A DNA stretch of 64,000 nt from Curvularia sp. ZM96 (taxonomy: Eukaryota > Ascomycota > Dothideomycetes > Pleosporales > Pleosporaceae), in contig JAJGBQ010000009.1 in NCBI GenBank assembly GCA_022457065.1, positions 186,001 through 250,000 on the forward strand, read 5' to 3'. Each line of letters starts with the position of its first letter. Position 1 is the first letter of the stretch. The translations under genes and the position numbers were made by a program. Below are positions 22,285-35,584 of this stretch, piece by piece. The notes beneath the pieces were generated by a model that saw only the letters and a program-made list of their open reading frames with translations, did not search any database and was not told the origin of the DNA.

Positions 22285-23115
22285 ATGTACAGTAACTGGA
22301 CTGTATCCCAAGCCTCGAGCTTATGTAGGAGAATGACGATTTTGCCGCCTTGCTTGACACGCTGAAGCGCCAGCACAAGTTGACTTGTTAGTAACCGCCA
22401 CGCTTCCCGTCTCTCGCGATACTCCGCTCTGCAATGCGTTCGCAGAACCTGCCCGTCGCAGAAGATCAGATCAAAAGCTTCGCCATAGAAAGGACGGCCG
22501 AACACAAAGTTAGTAGCATCAGGGTGTTCTGTCGGGATATGGGTAACGTCCATCTCGGCCGCTAGCATCGTGATATCGAGGAAGCGGACCCGTATCCTTG
22601 GGTCGCTTTGCCAGTTTGGAAGTATCGTTTCATGGCCACCCTGGGATACAGAAAGACTGATTCCGCATACCCTGGCACAGCAGCTTCTTTTCAAGAGGCC
22701 GCGAAGCCGCCAGGTGCCATGCAGAGGTCAAGGATGGCGGGACTTTTGGTAATTGATGATGTTGATGGCAGAGCTGAAGTCATCTCGTGAAGCTCATCGC
22801 CAATCTGACACATCATGTGGTAGAATATCCGTTTTCCAGATTTATCTGCATTATCTGCTCGATAACGTTGTACTTTAAAATGATCATCACCTTGAGGATT
22901 CTCCCATCCCTAGTCGTGCGGTCAGGGCGATACACAAACAATCCTTTGAGGAAACGTACCCTGCGCCGAAGATTCGTGAGCTCCCTGAATACAGTTGCAT
23001 GCTTGATGCAGTAGTCTTTGATAGCCAAGTCGGGGCAAGGGATCGGTGGCTCGATCGGTGAGATCTTGTGACTCACGCCATTAGAAACTTTACTTTGTGG
23101 CTGATTGCTAAACAT
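22285..23115 (-). pseudogene. FtsJ-like SAM methyltransferase, copy 2, truncated
   Basis: ATG at 23115 begins the same N-terminus as copy 1. Here the intron has a normal GTACGT donor and CTAG acceptor, and the next exon reads GWENPQGDDHFKVQRYRADN, which is intact where copy 1 has a stop. Motif I (ILDLCMAPGGF) is present, but a 4-bp deletion near 22695 relative to copy 1 shifts the frame right after it. The remaining frame (ARVCGISLSVSQGGHE to AWDTVQLLY) is open. The 3' third is missing because homology ends near 22285. It is a pseudogene, useful as a guide to the ancestral reading of copy 1. Confidence 0.8.
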
Positions 23116-23605
23116 CGCTTCACGTATAAGTGTTCAGCTGCAGGACTCAACAACGTTCAGCCCAAGGGTGCGGAGGCCTTAGACATTTCTGGCGTCAAGG
23201 ATATAGATATGACACGCCCTAGATCGTCACTTTTCCTCAATACCTTCACTCACATCTTACATCAACACTCGAAAAGCAAGCCAGCGTTTCGGCCTGACAT
23301 GTGTCACTGCGTCACTGGATGTCTTGCAAGCCACAGTCACACAACACCATTCCGCGTGCATACATCAATGCATGGTGTGATCATCGCCGATATGATACCA
23401 CCTAAGTGATTTTCGAACATTAGTGACGCCAAGATCCAAGCTCCAGTATATCGAGATAGTCTAATGACTGACTTACCTCACAGGAGCGATGTGGCACTAA
23501 AGGCTGGATACCCATCCTGGTGCTTTCCTTGTTCCGTCAAGCAGGGATGGTGAAGCAACAAACCTAATGGTTGTATAATATAAGCCACATGTCGAATGGT
23601 TACAT
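22285..23605 (-). repeat. Inverted segmental duplication, copy 2
   Basis: This is the reverse-orientation partner of 5185-6515, 16 kb away. It includes the upstream noncoding part and the first two-thirds of the FtsJ-like gene. The two copies differ by many substitutions and small indels, so the duplication is not very recent. Confidence 0.8.
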
Positions 23606-24418
23606 GATATGAATGTTCCAATTGAATATTCGTGACTCCAGGTACTTACCAGGGGTAGCGAGCCGCCCAAATCACGTGTGGATGTACGTCGGCGGCCTTG
23701 TTGATAGAAAACTTGCTGGTTGCAGTCTGACAGGTTGTTACCATTTTGCGCAGAACAACAGTTTTTGATCGCGTCTAAGTTTGATATTGGGCCGTAGCTT
23801 CCGGTATTAGCGTGGGATCGCTTGCCGCTGCTCACGCTGTTATCGAGCCCAACAGCCATAAACTTGAACCGAAAGCGGAGTGACCCAAATTGCCACACTC
23901 CGCACTTGATTTAGCCGATTATCGTGTGGTGTCCTAGTGTGCATGGTAGGCCTCAAAGGGTACGCCACCATAGCTGAAGGCATGCGCCCGCTGAGAGATA
24001 TGGCCCGCTTGTTGCAGAACGGGAAAGCGGCTATTAGTGCACTCGCATCGGACACAGTACAGCAGGCTACGTAGGTCGCTTATCGCCTGCCCATGTAGCA
24101 AGACAACTCTTCCCCTCTTTCACCTTCGCTATCATTTTGCGGCGTTGTGCTGCTGCCTAATTGGAAGTGTCTTTTCCCCTGCGAGTGGGTGTGCCACACT
24201 GCAAGCCGCTGCAAGCCGCTGCAAGCACGACACTACCTCCTTATTCACCTCAATGCGCTAAAAATTGCAGCATTTCCAGACACGATGTTCTAGTATTGAA
24301 ATCTGACTGTCATCACGCTTTTCTCACAAAGAATACGAGCTCGATTTCTCGTCAAGCTGAACTATCATTTCACCGTCAATCCAAACCCAAAACTAGCAAA
24401 GCCTTGCAGCTTGTCACC
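23606..24418. other. Intergenic region with dispersed repeat D
   Basis: About 23930-24060 shares landmarks with 63040-63140 (CTGAAGGCATGC, CCGCTGAGAG, GAAAGCGG in the same order). A CTGCAAGCCG direct repeat occurs at about 24199-24219. No gene is supported. Confidence 0.5.
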
Positions 24419-27400
24419 ATGCCTCCGCTTAGCCTTGAGGCGACACTTTACCTTTTCCACCATATTGTACTGCCTCCAAAGCTACCACAGACGAACGACT
24501 GGAAGGTAGAACATGAAGATGCACTGCTTGACATAACAGTGGAAGCCCTCCAGACGTTCGGTGAGGCTGTCCAAAAAGAACAACCAAAAGTAGCTAGGCA
24601 TGTACACAAATCTCGATTTTTCCTTCATCTCTATCGAGCCTCTTCAAAGGCATTTCAGATTACCGTCACGTCTGGCATTTGGTCACTTTAGGCCTTGGAG
24701 AGTACCTTCACAAGATGTTAGCCCTCGATTGGAACCCTCAATATTAGTGCACCTGCTAACATATATTCCCATCCTATAGCCACATAGATCTCGTAGCATC
24801 TGCAATCCACAACCTGCGTCGCATCCGCAATACGTCCGGATTTGTCGCCGACTCCCGACTCGCAGACTTGCTCCATGGCCTGGCCTCCAATAAGACGTCT
24901 GGGACTGTCCCCATCGAGATAAAGGCACAAAACGCGGCGGTAATCGTCAGTAAACAAGAAGCAAGTGCCGATGTCGTCTTTGAAGTTTTTGAACTGTCAC
25001 CGCCAAATGAGACCGTGATGCGAACGAAAGGTCGACTCAAGCGCTCCTTTCCGACTTTTGCTTGTAAAGTCTCTCTCCAACAGTTCCAGGAACAAGGTTT
25101 GATTGAAGCACTAGCGCAAACGCTTGGGAGGATGAGCTGGGAAGAAGCTCCGGGCTTCCAGTCTCAGACCCGCAAGAATGAGCAAGACCACGATGAGACT
25201 CGCGATACCACGCATCCAGGCTTGATCACTGATTTCCTCATGCATATCCTCTCCGTCGTTGGTCAGCCCACTGATGTGCAGGGTGTTTGGAAGAACACTC
25301 GCGAAGATGTTCTATGTTTCAAAGGCTTCCTGCCATGGAGAAGATCTGCCTTGTGGCTCCTTGTTCGCACAACAATGCAGCTTCAGATAGCTCGCACGTC
25401 GTCCGCAAACGTGTACAAGGCTGTCATGGTGAATCTGTTAGCGAGGCTCCTCCAAAGTGTGAAAGCCCATTACGAGTTGATAGGTACGTAAGGTCACTTC
25501 GCGTGTCAAAGTGCTCTCCAATCCCACAGTACCATCCGTTAAGCGCGATCATTTCTATTGCAGAGGCTGAGAAATCAGGTTTTGCTGTTGGTCGAGCAGC
25601 CCTAAATTACCCGAATAGCCTGCTAATGTCTTGTGGGAACCTCTAGATATCGACCTGATGTACATCATCTCTGCCAAGCTGACCGGCCGCCTACAGAAGT
25701 TGAGGAAGCTGATTCCCGGGCGCTCCTTCGACCTCTACACCAAGTCTGCCCAGAAGCTTCTAGACGAGGCACGATTGTCGATGGTCGCAAGGATTGAACG
25801 TGCTACGAACAGCGCAGATAACAATATAGATACGGCAGTACTCGCCGATCTCCAGCCCGACAACGAGCTTGACATCCATCTCCCAGAAGTGGATGACTTC
25901 ATTACAAAGATTTCTCGTAGGGAACGCCAATTTGATGTATCAGATTTTCAACCTACTTCAATATGTCTGGTATACCTGGAGCATGAGCTGCCCGCCAACT
26001 TCAGCGGCTCAGGAGAATACACGTACTTCTACTTGGCGACAGTTGAGGGATGGGTCGAAGATCACCTTTCTTCTTGGGTTGAGCGACGCATCTCCGATGA
26101 TACATCATGTGAAAAGCTACGCCGGCTTCTCGAAGAGTATTTCCACCAGGCGAGTTCGGCATACAGCACCGCAAGCGACATACCAAGGAGTCTATCGACC
26201 ATGTATCTTACTGTTATGGAGTTATGGATTGCATGTGACAAGTGCGCTTGTAGGATGTATCCATTGCTACACGACTTCGACCCAGAAGTGGAATTGTCCT
26301 CTTTCCAGTCGCTTTCCTTGCCCTTCAAGAGTCAGTTGGAGCGGCTGTTGGTCGCTGAGGCCTACCTGCAATGCCGCCGAAGAGATGCGAGGGCCGATGC
26401 TCCATCCCTCTACCGCGACTTTGGCCTTCCATCTTCTTTCACAGTCAGGTTTTTTGATGGATCTCTGGAACATCACAGGTTACTCTCAGATATTAGGCAG
26501 CAGGCAACTGTGGCACGTGAAGAGAAGTGCCGCGAATTGGCTCAAAAGAAACAACAGTATCATGACCTTATAGCTGCGTCTGATAAGCGTGACTGCGACT
26601 ACCAAGAAGTTTACAACCAGTACTACGGATCAAGCAGCACTGAACACGCCCCATGGTGCGAGAAATGCAGTTTGCGTTCTCGAGCTGAACAACTCGAAAT
26701 TCATGTCCATGAATGGCCGCTTCATTCAGACGAAGCGATCGCAAAAGCAACAGTTTTTGAACTACGAATTCCAACGGCCTACAGTCACTGGCGCGACGCG
26801 ACGATGTTCTTACGGGTGGAAGTGTTAGGCTTCATCCATACCAAAACCACAGAATCAAGCGCAAAATACAGTCTCAACAGACAAGATGGGTTGAGCAGTT
26901 TTTGGACCTCCCCGTCCTGTCGGCGTGTTAACCTTGTTTCCGAGGTCGTACCGCTGACAGGGAGCCACTACCGCGTCAAGAACGGTGTTGTCTTCTTACA
27001 AGAGAAGGACATTTGTGTTGAAAATGCACTTCGATACCGATACTTCGACAGCTCGCATAACACCTTCATTACTATCCTGCACTCCACCCCACAAGTATCG
27101 AAAAAGTGCACATACCAACTTCCGCCTCGTTCATCGAAACTTCAAGCCTACTTGCGAACACCCACCGCTTCGAACGACATAACCCCGAATCAGGTGATTG
27201 CACGTTTGTCAGATTGCCCCCCACATTTCTCTTTGGACGAATACAAGGCCTTCGGATCTCTTCCGATCGGGTATAGAATCCAGTACCAGAATATTCTTGT
27301 GTAACTTGCAATGCCAACCCTGGACTTGAATAAGACCGAGACGCAGTGTTTGATTTTGCAGACGATACATCGCGCAGGCCCACCCACAAGCAACAGCAAT

Positions 27401-30400
27401 CCAGAGCGGATTGCTCACGAGATCCTTACCGACGAGTTATTCTGTAACGCTCTTACGAATAAAATTGAGGCCGCTTTGCGGCGCGTGAGCGAGAATTGGG
27501 AGACTTGGAGAGCTGTCGCAGCTCTTGTGCAGGTGACGTTGCGAATACTCAGCATCAATACCTCCGATCGAATCGCTGCAAGATGCATAGAGCTGCTTCA
27601 GGAGGCTCGTCTGATATCGCTGAAATGGTTGAATCGCCTCAAGAAAAGGCTCCCTACAGCGACAGATGACTCGCAACGAAAGGAGCTCTCTTCCAGGCTT
27701 ACTGAGATTGGCCTCCTGTGCACAAGTACATTCGACACTGATGGGGAATGTCTAGAAGACATGCTTTGTTCCTCTTCTGCAGTTTCAGTATTGCTTCAGA
27801 CTTCAATCGTGGTGCAGGAGAACAAGGACGTCACGTCTTCGGAGCACGAGTACCTTCATCACGCTATGCTGCAGTCATGGAGATTGCTGCTTCTTCGAAC
27901 GTTGCCAGTGATTGCTAGAGACATATCTTCTGACACTGTACAAGAAGGTCTGAGCCAAGCTGTGGCAACATCATGGGCAATCTTTCGCCCTACGAACCGC
28001 TGGAGTGTACTTGAGAATCCTCAGCACCACTGGATGTACGTCGAATACGACGCACAAGCTGTTCATTTCAACCTACTTACAGCTGAGCTGCTTGTGAACG
28101 GTCTACCACTGTCTCGGCTTCCAGTGCAATACACACAACATCACCTGTATTCTTCACTTTTCGACAAGATGCCGATAGAGGTGACGTCTGCCGTGGAGCC
28201 AGGCATGGAGTTTTCTGCGATGCACCCTTTCCACCCCGATTGGTGTTACAACCTCAGTTTTGGAATGGAAGGCTCAGACATGCTTATTCTAGCTGCCCGA
28301 GGTGGAACGAAGTTTGATCTTATACCCTCCCGTGTATTCAAGGGCCTACTTCCTACGATGTTCGTTGATGACTACTTCCACTGGTACGACCACAATACCG
28401 AAGAAGTTGAGTTTCGTCCTCGAAATAATCCCTGGGCTTCTACCTGTGGGCTGTGGCGTTTGAAGAGATATGGAGCTAGTTGGCGCCTCGAGAAGGGAGA
28501 TACGTATCTAGTTGGTCCAGCAAGCAACACTGGCAGCACAATATCGAAGATCTTATCGCCTTTGGAGCTTCAATCGCACATCCATATCTTGTCTGAAAAT
28601 TCTTCTGCCATCCTTATAGAGCTTCCCCGGCGACGACTAGGCTTCCGTCACACACAAGGCGACTCTAGGATCTACTCCCATCAGTACAAGGGGATGGTCG
28701 TCGATACCGATCAGCGAATGGGAACGTTGTCTGGACTGGCCACCGTACTCATTCTGAAGTACGAGCAGGGAATCGAGAATCGCTTGGCTCTCATACCAGA
28801 AGGCGATGTGACATATTCGACGACGACGATGGGCCATGTCTCCGTTTCGACTAGATTGGATACGGCCTGGACGACCCACGCGTATCAGGTGGATGGGATT
28901 CTGGGTCGACTGATAGATAATGGAAGTTTGCAGAGCAAGCTCTTCCTGTGCTATCTCCATGCGCTTACTTCTCATTGCCTCCCAGACACCCTGACCGGCC
29001 ATACTGGGACTGAAGCTGCGTTATCGATCTTACGGGCAGGGGCAGCATCATCCTTCGATGTGCTTACGGCGGCCAACATTAACCTTCTCAAGGTTATTGC
29101 TCACTTGACGCCAGGACGGAAGTTCTACCCCTCTCATAGGGAGGTCATGCAAGAGGTCCATTGGGACAAAAACTTGTCCTCCATGTCTCAGCACCCCGGC
29201 TTTTATACGGCGGTAGAGGGACTATTCTCCATATCGCGGAGAACGAAGCTGCTATATCCCAACGATATCTATGTAGATCCCCCAGAGCTAGGTCTTGGCA
29301 AGCTTCATCTGCTCGAGAGAGACATGATAAGAACATCAAATTGCCGCGTTGATGGCTTCGGCGCAGAACACCATACCCATGAATTTGATCAACGCTACGA
29401 AGCCAGAGCTAAAGTTGGCGACTCGCAACGGGGATTGCGTGGTTCTGTTGCCGCTGGAATGATTTTTCGGAAGCAGGCTACTCTCCACTCCCCCATTCAC
29501 GCGCATAGCCTCCAAAACTCCCTTCGAACAGTCCATCTGCATAATGCCACAGTCCAAGGTCACAACACACGATTGAATCCGCCCACGCTTTGTTATGGTG
29601 CTTCGTGGCTTGCGAAGCCATCTTCCTTCCTTCCAGACATGTGGTGCAACCTGCACTCGTTGCTTGCAATAACGCCTTGTCATTCCAACAAATTCGATCT
29701 GATGATTTGGTTGTCAACTGTAGCGTTTGCCGAATCCGCAGACATGGATGTCATCCAAGCCTTGGCCGCATTTTACAATTGTCGTGGCCTAGCATCAATC
29801 AAGATTCCTTCGGATGCCAGCTTTAACCTGGCAGAGGGAGATTCTCCTACTATGTCCGCGATTCAGGATCTAGTACAGATATATCAACCTTACGAAGCTT
29901 GCCCTGAGTATAATCTACCACAGCTGCCCGGGGAGCAGTATTGGCAATGGGACATGAGAAGGAGAAGATTCTTTGAGATGAATCAGCGCAACGCCGCCAA
30001 GACCTTCGCACATGCGCTCCACAACCAGTGGCCCTGCGAGGTACCGATTACACCGTGCACTCAGTCTGCGGAAACGTACCTAGATACTGGGAGGGCTATG
30101 ACAGAGGTTCGTCGCATGTTCAAAACCTGGTACGATAACCGTGGCTTTTATCAGTATCTTGAAAACGTCTCATCTACCCTGGCACGACAGAGCACCGCCC
30201 GTGTGAGCACTAAAGACAAACGCGTCGTAGGTGTGCCCAACGATTGTGAAGGGGTGGATGGATCCTCTTTCTACAGTGTCAAAGATATCTTCAGCTTAGA
30301 ATCGCCGGCATCGTCCGCAGTTTGTAAGTCTACCCTAACACAACATACCATCAGCAGATCGAGTATGCGTTGCCTCTTCTAGACACGCTTCACCGGATTT

Positions 30401-33400
30401 TCATCTCTATCCTTCCATATATGCCATACTGATATTGTGCGCAGCATCGAACTCTACCGACTCATGCTTGCCGATGTTGCCCACGCCGCTTCGGATACCC
30501 ACAGAGCAGCAAACCATGGATGAAGGTAGTGATCAAGCCAAAAAACGGCTCACGTCGCTATTTCGAAAGCTTAGGCTTACTGCAAAGTCTTCTCGCGAAA
30601 AGGACTACATCTTGGATCTGTATGAAAGTTGCGATTCGCTTGCACTTCAGGAAACAAAATCCCAAATCCGTGCGGACATGCCGCAAAGCGAGCTCCTGAG
30701 GCTCGTGGAGAGAAACCTAGACGACTGCCGGCAATATCTCAATGATATGAGCTCCCTCCTACGAAGGCTTGTTGAAACAGGCAACGAGATTGCTGCTAAA
30801 ATAGGCCAGTCGCCTCGCATCTCCCCGATGTTCTGGCTTCGTCAATTAAACAGAGATCGTTTCGACACCCTGACTGAGAATTGGAAAGTAGTAGTCATTG
30901 GATACGGTCTTGCCGTGACCGAGCTCCAGCGCGCCCGGAGACTTCTAGCACTCTCTTGTCACCCACATGAGTTTGCAGAAGAGTTGCGCAATGGCGGGCA
31001 TCAGAACTGGGAACCAATGGAGTTTCCGGAAACGCTGCTGCTCGAGGCTGAGAGTGGTCTATTGGTTCGCGAGGTGCAGGAAGAAATTGCGAAACAAATG
31101 AGATGCCCACCAAACTATGCAAACTCCGTCATGCAACTCAACATGGGAGAGGGAAAGTCCTCCGTCATCGTTCAGATCATCGCGGCATTCCTGGCTCAAG
31201 GCGACTTGTAAGTGATCGCATCTTCATTGGACATCTTCAATCATACTGACTGTTCACGAACAAAGACTTGTCAGAGTCATTGTTGCAAAGTCGCAGTCAC
31301 GACAGATGTTTCAAATGCTGGTCTCGAAGCTCGGCGGGCTGCTCAACAGGCGAATCTACCATATTCCATTTTCCAGAGCTCTGAAACTCAGCTCCTCTGA
31401 AGCTGATGCTATTGGTGAGATCTGCCAAGAATGCAGGGCTAATCGCGGCATTTTGCTCGTCCAGCCTGAGCATATCTTGTCCTTCAAGCTTATGGGCATC
31501 GAATGCCTCCTCAATGGGCAACCCGACGTAGGAAGGTCACTGCTGCGAACTCAGCGTTTCTTCGACACACATTCCCGAGATATTGTCGATGAGAGTGATG
31601 AAAATTTCAGTGTCAAATTTGAACTGGTTTACACAATGGGTGAGTAGGACGAACGACTGTCATCGCCATCTCTCGCTGTATCTACCTGGGAGGATTCATC
31701 AGTATTAGCGTGCCGAGACGTGGCGTCACATGTTCACATCATCTTGAGCCCCCATGCTAACCTATGTTCAGGTACCCAGATGCCAATACAGCTCAGTCCA
31801 GAGAGGTGGACCATAATTCATTCAATTCTGGGATTGGTAACCAGATACGCCGCTGATGTCAAGAAAATGTTTCCCTCTTCGATCGAGTTCGACGACAATT
31901 GGGTGTCAAGATATCCGCGTACGCGCATACTCCGTGGTGATGCAGAGGAGAAGCTACTAGACCTGATCTCCGAACACATATGTAGGGTCGGCATCTCGGG
32001 TCTTCTTTCCATAGCACGGCAGTCTTCCGAGATAAGGCAGACCATCCTACGCTATATCCGGCAGTCTGATCTCGCCCCTGGGGACGTCAATAGAGCTGAA
32101 AAGGGGGCTTTCTTCACGGAAACTACCAAAGGGCCACTACTCCTCTTGCGAGGTCTCATCGCGGGCGGGGTGTTGAGCTTTGCTCTAAAGTCCAAGCGAT
32201 GGAGGGTCAATTATGGCATCGATCCCAGCCGTGAGCCGAAAACACAGTTAGCTGTGCCATACCGCTCGAAAGACAGTCCCTCTCCCCGATCCGAATTCAG
32301 TCACCCGGATGTGGTCATTACTCTCACGTCACTCACCTATTACTATGGCGGTCTAGATAATCAGGATCTCTTTGATACATTTGCACACCTGGAGAAGTCA
32401 GACCAAGCAGACGTTGAATATCAAATATGGGTCCGCTCGGCAGGAGCTCTTCCCGAGGCCTTCCGGCATCTCACTGGAGTCAATATCAAAGACCGCCATC
32501 AGTGCACCACTGAGATATTCCCATTGCTTCGGTATTCAAAAGGTGCCATCGATTACTTCCTCTCTCACATTGTTTTTCCCAAGGCGATGAAAGAATTCCC
32601 ATACAAGCTCTCTGCCTCCGGCTGGGACCTTGGTGCAATCAAATCGCATCCCACAACCGGCTTCAGTGGTACGAACGACTCACGTCAGGTACTTCCGCTT
32701 AGCGTCCATTACCTTGATTCCGAAAAGCAGAACCATACCAATGCCTTGGTGTTGGCTTACCTACTGCAAGATGAGAACTCCCACAAACTACTACCGCCGC
32801 AGACAGATGCGGAGCGTCTGTTGATGATCATCGACGGAATGGAACTGCCGATTCGAGTTATTCTTGATGCTGGCGCACAAATATTGGAGCTCAGTAACAT
32901 CCAAGTGGCGGAAACGTGGCTTCGCATAAGCAACTCAAACGGCACCAAGGCAAAAGCAGCCATCTTCTTCAACGACAACGAGGAACTCTCCGTTCTTGAT
33001 CACAATGGCTGCGTTGAGTTACTGCAAACATCGCCATTTTCGAAGCATTTGGATGAATGCCTTGTATATCTTGATCAGGCCCACACCCGGGGAACGGATC
33101 TGAAGATGCCCAAGCATTACCGGGCTGCTGTAACTTTAGGCGCAAACTTGACAAAGGACACGCTAGTGCAAGCATGTATGCGAATGCGAAAGCTGGGAAA
33201 GGGCCAGTCAGTCGTCTTTTGCATTCCGGAAGAGATACAGACGAAGATTCTGGAGTGCACCTCAAAGTCGTGCAGTAAAGAGATAGAAGTTTCCGATATT
33301 CTAGCATGGGCGATCACAGAGACGTGGGCAGACATGCGTCAGAGTATACCTATCTGGGCTACTCAAGGTCGCCGCTATGAGGACCACAAGAATGACCTGA

Positions 33401-34443
33401 ATGGAGTAGAAACGACTGAAGAACAGGCGAAGAAATTTCTTGAAACGGAAGCTCAGAGCCTTGAAGATCGCTACCGTCCTCGTCTGCGCAATCAATTCCA
33501 TGCGATGAAGGACTGGGACACCACCAACAGGAACATCCAGGAGATCCTGAAGCGGTATCGCGCCTTTGAGGCAGTATCTCTGGATACAGCAACGCTTCAA
33601 GAAGAGCAAGAGAGAGAGCTCTCTCCAGAGATCGAGGAAGAGCGAGAGGTTCAGAGACCTTCACCTATGGAAGCTGAGAAGCACCAACTACACCCCGACC
33701 TTGTCCAGCTGGTAAACACTGGCACATTCTCGGCAAAATCAAACGCATTCGTGTCCGCGTTTCAGGCTCTGAAGTCGACGAGTGCTGCAAAGCAATTCGA
33801 TCTTGAACAATTTCCGAATGACCTCTTCGTGACAGCGGACTTCGTGCGCACCGTCAAACACCCAGGAGGAGTCATGTCAGATTCGTATATCTCGGACTCA
33901 TATCTCAGACCTGTGCAATGGATTCTCTCAGTTATGACGGAAGATGAGCTCTCCGCTAATCGATGTTTGGTTATCCTTAGCCCCTTCGAAGCTGAACAAC
34001 TCGTTGCGAAAATCCAAAAATCAGACCTAGTGACGCTGCATCTTTACTCTCCTCGTCCCACCCAGAGCTATGACCCACTCGATACGCTTGACCTGTATTG
34101 CGTCGGCCGTAAGTTCTCTGCATGCATCTTAAGCCTCCTCCGAAGCCAAATCGTCCAGCTCAATCTCTTCGCTGGCCAACTTTACTTCAAGTCCTACACA
34201 GAGTACGTCGAGCTATGCAGATACTTGGGTCTAGCGTGGGAAGCCCCTAAGGAGGGAGAAGAGCTGCAGGTCGATGGGTTCATTGTACCGCCCGTTGGTG
34301 TTTGGCGCTTAAACACGAGTCCTGTGGGGTTCTTGAGGGATTACATAAAGACAAGACGAGAAGGTGAGGGTATGGAGAAGACGCACCTGGGTAAAGTTCT
34401 TGAGGGTGGTTTGTTGGAGAAACGCGAAATTGATAGTGGGTAA
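24419..34443 (+). pseudogene. Giant DUF6606/DUF3638/DUF3645 ATPase-like protein, one in-frame TAA
   Basis: A 10-kb gene that would encode about 3,100 residues. It starts LEATLYLFHHIVLPPKLPQ (DUF6606). Exons are 24419-about 24670, 24780-25483, 25647-30323, 30445-31207, 31266-31639 and 31772-34443; every splice except the first is in frame with a good donor. DUF3638 contains a Walker A-like MGEGKSSVIV (near 31145). The second half has YLDQAHTRGTDLKMP (a DEAH-like Walker B, near 33070) and the DUF3645 stretch AVTLGANLTKDTLVQACMRM, as in an SF2-type ATPase. An in-frame TAA at 27302-27304 lies between QNILV and LAMPTLD, where relatives read Gln, so it looks like CAA to TAA. All other parts are open, so the damage is recent or the stop is an error. 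The biochemical role of this family is unknown; UniProt-style ubiquitin hydrolase labels are not supported by motifs seen here. Confidence 0.82.
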
Positions 34444-35584
34444 GTTGGGTATGCCTTTTTCATGATTGGCTATTTTGTGGCCTTGATACTGTTTATCATA
34501 CGAGATACTCAGGATGAGGTCCTTGACGAAAGTTTCAAATCTGGAAACACAGGCACAAATCAAATTTAAAGATGCATGTACTAGGATCCCTTTGTTATAC
34601 CCGTACCTACCAGAGCTAGCCTCATGTTGGTTCGAACTGAATCCACTTCTGTCAAGCATCGTCCTCTGTGTTCGACTAGAGCACTAGCATTACTGGTTCA
34701 CTACGCAGGCTATGATTGCTCATGGATGATTTACTACAGGCATCTATATGTGTTTTCTATCAAAGTTTAGTATCGTGGATATATACCATACAATATGGCC
34801 CATACCTAAACGTTGATCAAGAAGCTTATCACGTCAATCTTCCATCGCCTAGTGGAGTGCACATGAACAAGGTGCCACCAAACCAAAGATTGAGCTTGAG
34901 TCGATTATTTCATAGTCCTACTGGTCCGCATTGAGTTACGTGGCATGGTCTTATATGGCTTCGATGGTGAGGCTCATGAAGACCGAAAACGTGGACAAGG
35001 TTAGAACAAATTGTTGGACATATTTTAAATGAACTCGTGGAGCAAGTACGGGAGATCCTAATTATGTTTTCGATTCTCAAAAGACCTTAGGACTGTACAT
35101 GTATAGCGTCAGAAAAGAGTGTAGTAGTAGGTAAGCCATAGATAGGGAGGTTTTGTATGGGCCGTTTGTGAGGAGCAGCGTCGCCTACTGGGGTACTCGG
35201 TAGCCGTATCCGGCCCTCATACCAGCCTTGATTCGGTCACGAAACACTGACGCGTTACGCGTTTGAGCGATGTTCAGGGCCGAACATCTTTGTCTTATCG
35301 GATAGGAGAAATCGCAATGCGATTCGTAACTAGTGTTAAATCGTGCTAAAACCCTGTTATTCGAGATACGCACCAATTCACGAAGCATCATATACTAGGA
35401 TTGAACTGATCCTCGTCGGGTATTGAGACGAAAACAGTGGTATGGAACCTGCGTCAATGCAAATGACAAAGAGCGGAACCCGCACTCCTATTCAATAGCA
35501 GTGGAATTTTGGGCAGTCACTATGACAAAACGTAGCAGACGTAAGAGTATTAAGCGGCAAACTCCAAAACTAGTCCAGATACCT
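34444..35584. other. Intergenic region with a repeat E core
   Basis: No supported gene. CACGAAGCATCATATACTAG at about 35380-35399 is a variant of the repeat E end seen beside the orphan genes at 43.6 and 53.9 kb. Confidence 0.45.
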
